In this document: positions 33,600 through 40,329 of the stretch, one piece after another | Position numbering within the stretch: position 1 is the first letter of the stretch | Layout: each line of letters begins with the position of its first letter | DNA from: CALLMM01 sp964429855 | GTDB lineage: Bacteria > Armatimonadota > Chthonomonadetes > Chthonomonadales > CAJBBX01 | Reading direction: 5' to 3' | Assembly: GCA_964429855.1 (NCBI GenBank) | Contig: CAYSDM010000005.1 | Span: 1-64,000, forward strand | DNA: 64,000 nucleotides | The notes under the pieces: model-generated | Databases searched by the model: none | Seen by the model: only the letters and a program-made list of their open reading frames with translations | Told to the model about the DNA's origin: nothing | Program-made: the position numbers and the translations under genes

Positions 33600-34079
33600 A
33601 TGCAATACAAGAATACAGATGTCAAACAGATTCGCGGTTCGCGAGTGATACTCTGGCAGAATGGACTTCTTCTCGTTCAGAGTGATCTTCGTCTCAAAGA
33701 TACAGAGCGGTTCTACCGCCTTCCCGGAGGAAGAATGGAGGCAGACGAAACCCCGGCAGAGTGCGCGGAGCGGGAGTTTCAGGAGGAGATGGGAATTCCC
33801 GTTCGAATCGGCGCGCTCTGGTATGTGGGAGAGAACCTCTATCTCCGCAAGGGAAAACCCGTTCAAGAGATCATCTTCTATTTTCACGGGAATGTGGATA
33901 TGCCACTGCCGGAGGATAGACCGATCTCTACTTGCGAGGCGAATCTCTCCGCAAACCTCCTCTCTCCGGCGCATCTTCAGCAGGAAAGATGTCTCCCGCC
34001 ACTCCTCTTCTCGCATCTGCTGGAAGTTCGCGCTAAAGGACCCTCACAGATAGAGTACATTCGAGAAGGAGGTTTCTGA
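33600..34079 (+). CDS. Nudix hydrolase
   Basis: A 159-residue Nudix protein. The Nudix box G-x5-E-x7-R-E-x-x-E-E-x-G is complete, beginning with G-G-R-M-E-A-D-E and ending R-E-F-Q-E-E-M-G-I. These enzymes hydrolyse nucleoside diphosphates linked to other moieties. The ATG is one base after the mutY stop (TAATATG), so translation is probably coupled. That linkage suggests removal of oxidised nucleotides, as MutT does, but the protein could equally act on another nucleotide; the substrate is not shown by sequence. Confidence 0.9.
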   Translation: MQYKNTDVKQIRGSRVILWQNGLLLVQSDLRLKDTERFYRLPGGRMEADETPAECAEREFQEEMGIPVRIGALWYVGENLYLRKGKPVQEIIFYFHGNVDMPLPEDRPISTCEANLSANLLSPAHLQQERCLPPLLFSHLLEVRAKGPSQIEYIREGGF

Positions 34080-34189
34080 AGGCGCACTTTCTCACTGAAT
34101 CTCGTATGGAAGAAGTGTGTCATTCGGAAGGAACCTGATCGGTTCGGAGAGAAAAAGACCTCAGAATGACGCTGAAGTAGAGGATATCC

Positions 34190-35629
34190 ATGAAAGACCT
34201 GGCGCTTCTTGCGCTCGATACGGCGCAGCGACATGGCGCAGATTACGCCGATGTCCGCATTCTGCAAAACCTACGTCAGAACATCAGCACGGAAGATCAT
34301 CGTGTCAGCGGTATTGTGGATACGGACGATATCGGAATCGGCGTGCGTGTTCTCTGTCAGGGAGCCTGGGGCTTTGCGGGGAGTGGAACGCTTTCCCGGG
34401 AAGAGGTGATGCGGGTCGCAGCGCAGGCGGTCATGATCGCCAGAGCCAGCGCGACCACGCTGCGAAAGCCGGTAAGCCTCGTGCCGGAACCTCCCCGTGT
34501 GGAGAGATTCCAGTCGTCGTGTGAAATAGACCCCTTTCAGGTCAGCATCTCCGATAAGATCGGTCTGCTGCTGCGGATCAATGAGGAGTTACTGAAGAAC
34601 CCCGGCGTGAAAAAAGCGAACGGCTTCATGACCCTCCGAAAGGATATTCGGCTGTTTGTGAATACCGAAGGATCGGAGCTGTCCAGTGAAGTGGTTATGA
34701 GCGGAGCCGGTTATCAGGCGACGGCTGTCGGAAACGCGGATGCAAAAAGTCGTTCCTATCAGCCCCCGGTGCTGACGCGAGGGTATGAGAACATCCAGGC
34801 GGATGATCTGCTTGCTAATGCGCCTCGTGTGGCAGAACAGGCGGTGCAGCATCTCTATGCAAAGGAGTGTCCGGTCGGCACGAAAGACCTGATTCTGGAC
34901 CCGCACAACCTTTGCCTGACCATACATGAATCGGTAGGACACGCGACCGAACTGGATCGCGCGCTGGGATATGAAGAGTCGCTTGCCGGTCGCTCTTTTG
35001 CCACTCCCGACAAGCTGCGTAATCTCCAGTACGGCTCGGAGCAGGTGAGTCTGGTTGCGGACAATACGCTTCCAGGCGGACTGGCGACGCACGGTTTTGA
35101 CGATGACGGAGTCGCGGCGCAGCGATGGGCAATCGTGGAAAACGGTCTATTCCAGGGTTACAGCACCAGCCGCGAAGTCGCCGGAGAGATTGGACTGGAG
35201 CGCAGCGTCGGCGGCTGTCGCGCCGACCACTGGGGCAGCATCCCCATCGTCCGAATCCCGAATCTCTCCCTGATGCCCGGCGAAAAGCCCCTGACGCTGG
35301 AGGAGTTGATCTCCGACACGGAAGATGGAATCTATATTGAGGGACGCGGCTCCTATTCGATAGACCAGATGCGATGTAATTTCCAGTTTGGAGGGGATGC
35401 CTTCTGGGAGATAAAAGACGGTCGGATCGTAGGGATGCTCAAGAATGTCACCTACCAGAGCATGACCACTGAGTTCTGGAATAGCTGCGACGCCGTTTGC
35501 GATGAGCGGTTCTGGGTTCCGAATGGCATTCTCAACTGCGGTAAAGGCGACCCCATGCAGATTTCGCAAATGACGCATGGAGCCGCGCCAGCACGCTTCC
35601 GAAATATCAGAGTCGGGGGAGCGCGGTGA
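34190..35629 (+). CDS. tldD: TldD-type metallopeptidase subunit
   Basis: A 479-residue TldD-like protein. The zinc-binding motif H246-E247-x3-H251 is followed by an acidic ligand (H-E-S-V-G-H-A-T-E-L-D), the signature of TldD. TldD pairs with TldE (PmbA) to cut unfolded peptides inside a closed barrel. In many genomes the partner gene is next to tldD; here the next gene is an unrelated VOC protein, so TldE must be elsewhere or absent. C-terminal glycine-rich segments are complete. The stop overlaps the next start by four bases (GTGA). Confidence 0.93.
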   Translation: MKDLALLALDTAQRHGADYADVRILQNLRQNISTEDHRVSGIVDTDDIGIGVRVLCQGAWGFAGSGTLSREEVMRVAAQAVMIARASATTLRKPVSLVPEPPRVERFQSSCEIDPFQVSISDKIGLLLRINEELLKNPGVKKANGFMTLRKDIRLFVNTEGSELSSEVVMSGAGYQATAVGNADAKSRSYQPPVLTRGYENIQADDLLANAPRVAEQAVQHLYAKECPVGTKDLILDPHNLCLTIHESVGHATELDRALGYEESLAGRSFATPDKLRNLQYGSEQVSLVADNTLPGGLATHGFDDDGVAAQRWAIVENGLFQGYSTSREVAGEIGLERSVGGCRADHWGSIPIVRIPNLSLMPGEKPLTLEELISDTEDGIYIEGRGSYSIDQMRCNFQFGGDAFWEIKDGRIVGMLKNVTYQSMTTEFWNSCDAVCDERFWVPNGILNCGKGDPMQISQMTHGAAPARFRNIRVGGAR

Positions 35630-36018
35630 TACAGTCCATTTCGGAACTCGCGTTGTGGGTGCGCGATCTGGAGAAAGCCGTTGCATTCTATCGCGACGAA
35701 CTGGGGTTCGTTGTGGAATCGATAGACCCCGGCAAGAATGCATTTCTGAAGAGCGGTGGGGATTTTCTACTGGTATTGTTCGTACCGGACGATCCCGGCA
35801 CAATGCTGGCAAGAGAGTATCTTGCGCGCACTGGCGGTCCTCGCGGAGAGGTCTATCATGTCGCGTTTCGCCTCCCGACGGAGGAGATAGATGCCTTCAG
35901 CGAGAGGCTGAAGCAGCGCGGGCTGGAGGTTCAGGGGCCGATTGCCTTCGCAACCGGACGACGATCCTACTTCCTCGAAGACCCGGACAGACACTATATC
36001 GAGTTAACGGATCGCTGA
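35626..36018 (+). CDS. VOC superfamily (glyoxalase/bleomycin-resistance fold) protein
   Basis: A 130-residue vicinal-oxygen-chelate protein. It begins with GTG inside the end of tldD (overlap GTGA). The N-terminal strand I-S-E-L-A-L-W-V is followed by the helix A-V-A-F-Y-R-D-E-L-G-F, and the C-terminal E-D-P-D-R-H-Y-I-E-L-T supplies the expected Glu metal ligand. The usual first His ligand is a Glu in the first strand; the V-Y-H-V-A-F strand supplies a His. It may be an isomerase, dioxygenase or resistance protein; no substrate is supported. Confidence 0.82.
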   Translation: MIQSISELALWVRDLEKAVAFYRDELGFVVESIDPGKNAFLKSGGDFLLVLFVPDDPGTMLAREYLARTGGPRGEVYHVAFRLPTEEIDAFSERLKQRGLEVQGPIAFATGRRSYFLEDPDRHYIELTDR

Positions 36019-36096
36019 TACGCGGAAGATATGTCGGGGTGAACAGCAGCTTTTATGCCGACATGCCAAAAACCAATCGAAACAGGAGATCATTCG

Positions 36097-36300
36097 ATGT
36101 CTGAGGTTGTGATAAAGGTACGCAAAAACGGACCCTATCAGGTGACCGGTCCGATCACGCTGGTAGATCATGACGGCAACCCGCTGGCGGTGGAGGCGGG
36201 GGACAGCGTCTTCCTCTGCCGGTGTGGAAACTCCGGCGAAAAGCCCATCTGTGATGGAACGCATAAAAAGTGCGGTTGGGTGGATAATCCCGCAAGTTAA
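36097..36300 (+). CDS. Small CDGSH-type iron-sulfur protein
   Basis: A 67-residue protein whose C-terminal half holds the CDGSH 2Fe-2S signature: C-x-C-G-x-S-x3-P-x-C-D-G-x-H. The cluster is bound by three Cys and one His. The start is ATG 36097, preceded by AGGAG (36084-36088). Such proteins act in redox or iron-sulfur transfer. The N-terminal 35 residues form the small beta region typical of bacterial members. A terminator-like hairpin follows. Confidence 0.93.
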   Translation: MSEVVIKVRKNGPYQVTGPITLVDHDGNPLAVEAGDSVFLCRCGNSGEKPICDGTHKKCGWVDNPAS

Positions 36301-36320
36301 GATAAGCTCCGAAAAGGAAC

Positions 36321-36347
36321 GATGCCCGGTCCCTGATACCGGGCATC
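36321..36347. terminator. Hairpin between convergent genes
   Basis: A perfect 10-bp stem GATGCCCGGT / ACCGGGCATC with a 7-base loop stands between the CDGSH gene and the convergent minus-strand operon. It lacks T runs but is positioned to end both transcripts. Confidence 0.55.
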
Positions 36348-36377
36348 GCTGTCTGGAGGGATACGACATCGGGATAA

Positions 36378-37253
36378 TCAATAGAAGAGTCTACGCCAGT
36401 CCTCTGATGGTACGATTTTGAAGGTGAAAATCTCGCCCTGCTCCTCTGTCCAGGCTTTCTTCTCCTCTTCACTGAGCATCGCAAGCGCTCTCGCCTCAAA
36501 ATCCTTCCGCAGGTTCTCCAGTTTTCTACGTGCCGGAGAGAGAGGGCGCGAAAGATCAGCGGAAGCAGCCTGTGAACGGATCTCCCCCTGAAGTCTACGA
36601 TACTCTCTGACCAGTTCACCGATCTTCTGACGAGTCTCTATCGACAGTTTCAGCTTCTCCGCCACGGAAGGACGCTGAAGGGAGACCATTCCACGCCACT
36701 GATGGGATAACTGCATCAATCGCTCAAGCTGTTCTGGTCGAAGCACTTTCTTCGCCTCTTCATCCAGCGCAGATGTATGAACTGCATTCAGGAATTTCGG
36801 AGCTTCTGTAGTCTGCGGGGGATTCGTTCCTGATGGCGGGGGAGGCGCAGCCGTCGCAACGTATACACTCACTGCCTGCCCTTCAAAATATGGGGCGCCA
36901 GAGGGAGTTGCCTGCCCGTAAGAGCCAGTCTGTCGGTTAAGGGAAGTTTGTTTCTTGTCCAGACCCAGCGCTCTCTTCTGCTTCAGTGTCAGGTTTAGTT
37001 CTCTCTGAACTTCCGGTCTATGCAGCAGATGAATCAGGTGGTCCGGCTCAGAAATCATAAGTACAAACTCTCCGCCGTTATGCTTTCCGTCCAGAATGAT
37101 AAACTGTTGCGTCTGTCCATCCGAGATACTGACTCGCGCCTCCTGACCTGGATTAGCCCGAATACGCACCTGAGCTTCCATTCTGAACACTGACAGCATC
37201 GGAAGCGCAAGCAGCGCGCCTGTCAGGATGCAGTTTCTTAGCTTGAACGCCAT
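36378..37253 (-). CDS. Secreted CpxP/Spy-like helical protein
   Basis: A 291-residue protein starting with a signal peptide (K-L-R-N-C then I-L-T-G-A-L-L-A-L-P-M-L). The mature part includes L-N-L-T-L-K-Q-K-R-A-L-G-L (about 85-97) and later L-R-P-E-Q-L-E-R-L-M-Q-L and L-K-L-S-I-E-T-R-Q-K-I, the repeating helical pattern of LTxxQ (CpxP/Spy) periplasmic proteins. A Pro-rich spacer lies around 135-150. It ends the operon of sigma factor, anti-sigma factor and HtrA-like protein, and Spy/CpxP proteins act as periplasmic stress sensors or chaperones, so an envelope-stress role is likely. The length exceeds classical CpxP; the family call is by pattern only. Confidence 0.68.
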   Translation of the reverse strand: MAFKLRNCILTGALLALPMLSVFRMEAQVRIRANPGQEARVSISDGQTQQFIILDGKHNGGEFVLMISEPDHLIHLLHRPEVQRELNLTLKQKRALGLDKKQTSLNRQTGSYGQATPSGAPYFEGQAVSVYVATAAPPPPSGTNPPQTTEAPKFLNAVHTSALDEEAKKVLRPEQLERLMQLSHQWRGMVSLQRPSVAEKLKLSIETRQKIGELVREYRRLQGEIRSQAASADLSRPLSPARRKLENLRKDFEARALAMLSEEEKKAWTEEQGEIFTFKIVPSEDWRRLFY

Positions 37254-37295
37254 GCAGAACCCTCCTGTTTATATGGCAGTCTGTTATGAGAAAGA

Positions 37296-38759
37296 CTATC
37301 TGCCGGGTCTTGGTGGCTGTGGCGCCATCAAGGGTAGTCCTTTGATCTCTTCCGGTCGTTTTTCGACCGTGATGGAGAGATTCGTTTTCGTTCCACCACG
37401 CTCCACCACCATCGGCAGGTTGTCGCCTGGACGCATCTGAAGCAGGATGCGGCGCACTTCTGCGCTGGATGTGATAGGAGTACCCTTCACGCTGATCATA
37501 ATATCACCTGGTTTCAATCCTTGCTTCTGCGCGGGCGAGTCCGGATAAACGCCGCCGATTTTGACCTTGCGAGTTGTCTTCAGAACGCCGTTTGATTCGG
37601 TAGTAGTGAGTGAGTCTTCGAGGATAACTCCCAGCCATATCCGACCGAAACGCTCCCCTTTACGAAGTCCTTCCACCACCGGTTTAATATCATTGATAGC
37701 GACCGCGAATCCAGCGCTGCTAATTGAGGGTGTGGAGATGACTAACGTCTCATTTGATGTTCCTCCGGAGCTTCCCGTAGATGGCGCGACCAGAAGGCGC
37801 TGCTCTTCAGGAACTGCAGCGATGATACCCATCACCTCGCCTTCTACATTCAACAGGGGAGCGCCGCTGTTACCTGCTCCGACCGTTCCGGCAACCTGAA
37901 TGACGGTCGGGTAGAAACGATTGCCGGAGTAGGTTCCGTCATCGCGAATCCCGGAGACCATCGCCAGTGAAACGGAGTTCATTTTTCCGTTCTGATTTCC
38001 GATGGAGATGGCAAAGTGACCCACCTCGACTTTCGACGAATCGCCCATCTTCAGCGCCGGGATATTCACTCTGGCTTCCAGTTGAATCAGTCCGATATTC
38101 AGGTCAGGAGCGACACCTACGATTTTCGCCTTGATCCGCTGGTCATCGTCGGTGATAACGACAGGCGATTTCATCCCTTCGATCACATCGGCAGTGGTAA
38201 CAATATAGCCGTCGCCGATGGAGAAGCCGGTTCCTGTCTTGGGCAGGGAGGCTCTGGCTATATTCTGCCCGATGATCATGTTCGCCTGTGGCACGGTCAA
38301 TCCGGTAAAGTTGCTGCTCCCCTGATTGGTCATCGGCGGAATCGGCGCGCCTCGTTCGCCTGGCCGTGCGCGCTGCGACTGTCTGACTCGTTGAGATGCC
38401 GGTGGAACGCTCGGATTGGAGGACGCTGTTTTACCCGCCTCGGTAGTGGATTTTCTGGGCACGGCTGTTTTACCGGTGCTGGCAGCGGCTTGTCCCGGCA
38501 GAATAGTCTGCGCGGGGACGCTGTTAAATGTACTGAATGCCCAGTTTCCGGCTGCTGTGGTCGGCTGCCCAAACGGATTGAAAGATTGGCGTGATGCGGA
38601 AGCATCCTCGATGGTTACAACGGCTCCCCGCGCATTGCGAACAATAACGGCGACCTCCTCCTGCATTCTCTTCAACATCCCATCTGCCTGTGCGGTAGAA
38701 GTATAAAGAAAGAGGGCATGTGCGGACAGGAGAAGAATGAGAAAGACTCTCCTTACCAT
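37296..38759 (-). CDS. HtrA/DegP-like protein with PDZ domain and degenerate catalytic triad
   Basis: A 487-residue secreted protein: signal peptide (V-F-L-I-L-L-L-S-A), a low-complexity Ser/Pro/Thr region to about 150, a trypsin-like domain (about 170-365) and one PDZ domain (about 385-475). The Ser of G-N-S-G is present at 298. Where proteases have T-N-x-H-V-V the protein reads T-T-A-D-V-I, so His is Asp191; the catalytic Asp in D-I-A-L aligns with Asn221 in L-N-I-G-L. Proteolysis is therefore unlikely; a chaperone or sensor role is more plausible. It overlaps the anti-sigma gene by 7 bases. By analogy DegS/RseP circuits use HtrA relatives to control sigma factors. Confidence 0.88.
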   Translation of the reverse strand: MVRRVFLILLLSAHALFLYTSTAQADGMLKRMQEEVAVIVRNARGAVVTIEDASASRQSFNPFGQPTTAAGNWAFSTFNSVPAQTILPGQAAASTGKTAVPRKSTTEAGKTASSNPSVPPASQRVRQSQRARPGERGAPIPPMTNQGSSNFTGLTVPQANMIIGQNIARASLPKTGTGFSIGDGYIVTTADVIEGMKSPVVITDDDQRIKAKIVGVAPDLNIGLIQLEARVNIPALKMGDSSKVEVGHFAISIGNQNGKMNSVSLAMVSGIRDDGTYSGNRFYPTVIQVAGTVGAGNSGAPLLNVEGEVMGIIAAVPEEQRLLVAPSTGSSGGTSNETLVISTPSISSAGFAVAINDIKPVVEGLRKGERFGRIWLGVILEDSLTTTESNGVLKTTRKVKIGGVYPDSPAQKQGLKPGDIMISVKGTPITSSAEVRRILLQMRPGDNLPMVVERGGTKTNLSITVEKRPEEIKGLPLMAPQPPRPGR

Positions 38760-39592
38760 ACTCTTATCTCCCTGGTGGTATCGTCCGAGTGATCTTGATC
38801 CGATACCGTCGTATCCATTTCAATTTTACCGATCACATAGTCTCGCTGCGCCGGGTTTTCGGTGGGGTAGGCTCCATCGCCTATGACGAAACGGCGCGAA
38901 TGGCTGGAGTCTGCCATCTGCTCGCCATCCAACGGCTGGCGAGGGGCATCAATCGGTTCATTCACTGTACCAGCAGGAGGAGCGGTCGGGATGGTGCGAA
39001 TAACCGGAGTATAATCCCGACGATAGGAGCCTCGCCTGCGGATCCCGCTGCGCTCGTTTCCTTCAGAAAGGCTGTTTCTACTGAAGGCGTTCTCGATTTT
39101 GACCGGAGTGATCGGGTTGATGGAGCGACCTGGATCAGCGGCGTTGTCGGAAGCCGATTCTTTGCCTGTGACGGGAGGCGCGTCGAAGTGGATCGGCGGC
39201 GGGTACTGCACGCTCTTCATCGAGGGATTGTTAGATGAGACGAATGACGGATAGAGAAGGAACGCCAGAAGCCCGAAGGCGGCACAGGCGGTGGCGGCTC
39301 CTGTCCATGCCAGGCGATGGAACCGAAGGCGAGCAGGGGGAGTGAAGGGCTGCTCTTCTTCTCGAAGACGCACCCAAACCTGCTGAAAGTCTGGCTTAGA
39401 TTCAGGCGATGGCGCTTCACGAAAGGAGAAAAGCAAGCCGACCATCTGCTTCTTGCGGGCTAACTCCATCCGACAGGACGCACAGCCGGAAAGATGGCGT
39501 TCGATCTGCGCCGTCTCCTGCTCATCCAGCCGCATCGCGGCGTAGTCCCACAGCAGATCGCGTATTTTATGACAGGGTCGTGTTTTCCACAT
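38753..39592 (-). CDS. Anti-sigma factor with zinc-binding domain
   Basis: A 279-residue protein of the ZAS type. The motif His33-x3-Cys37-x2-Cys40 plus Cys7 binds zinc and the cognate ECF sigma factor. A single membrane span lies at about 94-117, with a long periplasmic tail of low complexity. It lies 3 bases downstream of the sigma gene and overlaps the HtrA-like gene, so the three are cotranscribed. Release of the sigma factor would require loss of this domain or its proteolysis. Confidence 0.88.
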   Translation of the reverse strand: MWKTRPCHKIRDLLWDYAAMRLDEQETAQIERHLSGCASCRMELARKKQMVGLLFSFREAPSPESKPDFQQVWVRLREEEQPFTPPARLRFHRLAWTGAATACAAFGLLAFLLYPSFVSSNNPSMKSVQYPPPIHFDAPPVTGKESASDNAADPGRSINPITPVKIENAFSRNSLSEGNERSGIRRRGSYRRDYTPVIRTIPTAPPAGTVNEPIDAPRQPLDGEQMADSSHSRRFVIGDGAYPTENPAQRDYVIGKIEMDTTVSDQDHSDDTTREIRVW

Positions 39593-39595
39593 TTT

Positions 39596-40189
39596 CTATC
39601 TTCCTGATTTTAGCGCCGACTCCACACGCGCGATGAAACGATCTCTGGCGCGAGACAGCTTTACGCGCACACTGGAGACGGAGCAGCCCATGATGTCTGC
39701 GATCTCTTTGCAGCTAAGGTTCTCTATCTCCCTCAGAATGATCAGTTCTCTCTGGTCGGCAGGCATGGCGCGCAGTATGCGCATAATGATTGCATGCGTC
39801 TCTGTGCGCTCCACCTCTGTGTGCGGATCTATACTGTTCTCTGCTTGCGGGAAACGCTCCAGCGCAAGATGCGGATCACAGAGAATCTCGCCGCGGCGCT
39901 TCAGCGCTCTTATCTTGTCCCGGCACAGATTTGTGCAGATCTTGAACAGCCAGCTTTGAAGACGGCACTGATTTCGAAAGCTATGTATGGTGGAGAAGGC
40001 GCGTAAAAAGGTCTCCTGTTTGATGTCGTGCGCCTCCTCATGGTTTCCAATCAGATGGTAGGCGTAGCGAAAAACCGCCCGTTCATGGTCGGCATAGACC
40101 TGTGCCAGAGCTTCCGGGTCTTTCGCCCGGCAGCGCGCCATGAACTGGTCTTCCATATCCTGCATTGTCGCTCCGTCAAAGGCGATCAT
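39596..40189 (-). CDS. ECF-type RNA polymerase sigma factor
   Basis: A 197-residue sigma-70 family protein with regions 2 (A-Y-H-L-I-G-N-H-E-E-A-H-D-I-K-Q-E-T-F) and 4 (L-R-E-I-E-N-L-S-C-K-E-I-A-D-I-M-G-C) and no region 1 or 3. The start is ATG 40189, with AAAGG at 6 bases. ATG 40165, with GGAG 5 bases before it, is an alternative giving 189 residues. It begins the sigma, anti-sigma, HtrA-like and CpxP/Spy-like operon and very probably drives it in response to envelope stress. Confidence 0.92.
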   Translation of the reverse strand: MIAFDGATMQDMEDQFMARCRAKDPEALAQVYADHERAVFRYAYHLIGNHEEAHDIKQETFLRAFSTIHSFRNQCRLQSWLFKICTNLCRDKIRALKRRGEILCDPHLALERFPQAENSIDPHTEVERTETHAIIMRILRAMPADQRELIILREIENLSCKEIADIMGCSVSSVRVKLSRARDRFIARVESALKSGR

Positions 40190-40265
40190 GAATGCCTTTC
40201 GTCCTCCTGCTGATTGATAGACGATTCCAACAGGGAAAGCATTAACGCGATTTGCCCCGATTCGT

Positions 40266-40294
40266 AAAAAAAAGTCAGGCGGTGGATGCCTGAC
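40266..40294 (-). terminator. Terminator of gyrA
   Basis: On the minus strand GTCAGGC-ATCCACC-GCCTGAC forms a 7-bp stem followed by eight Ts. It lies 36 bases beyond the gyrA stop and before the sigma-factor gene. Confidence 0.93.
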
Positions 40295-40329
40295 CTGAAA
40301 TGTCAAAGAATGGAAGGAGATGCAGATGT

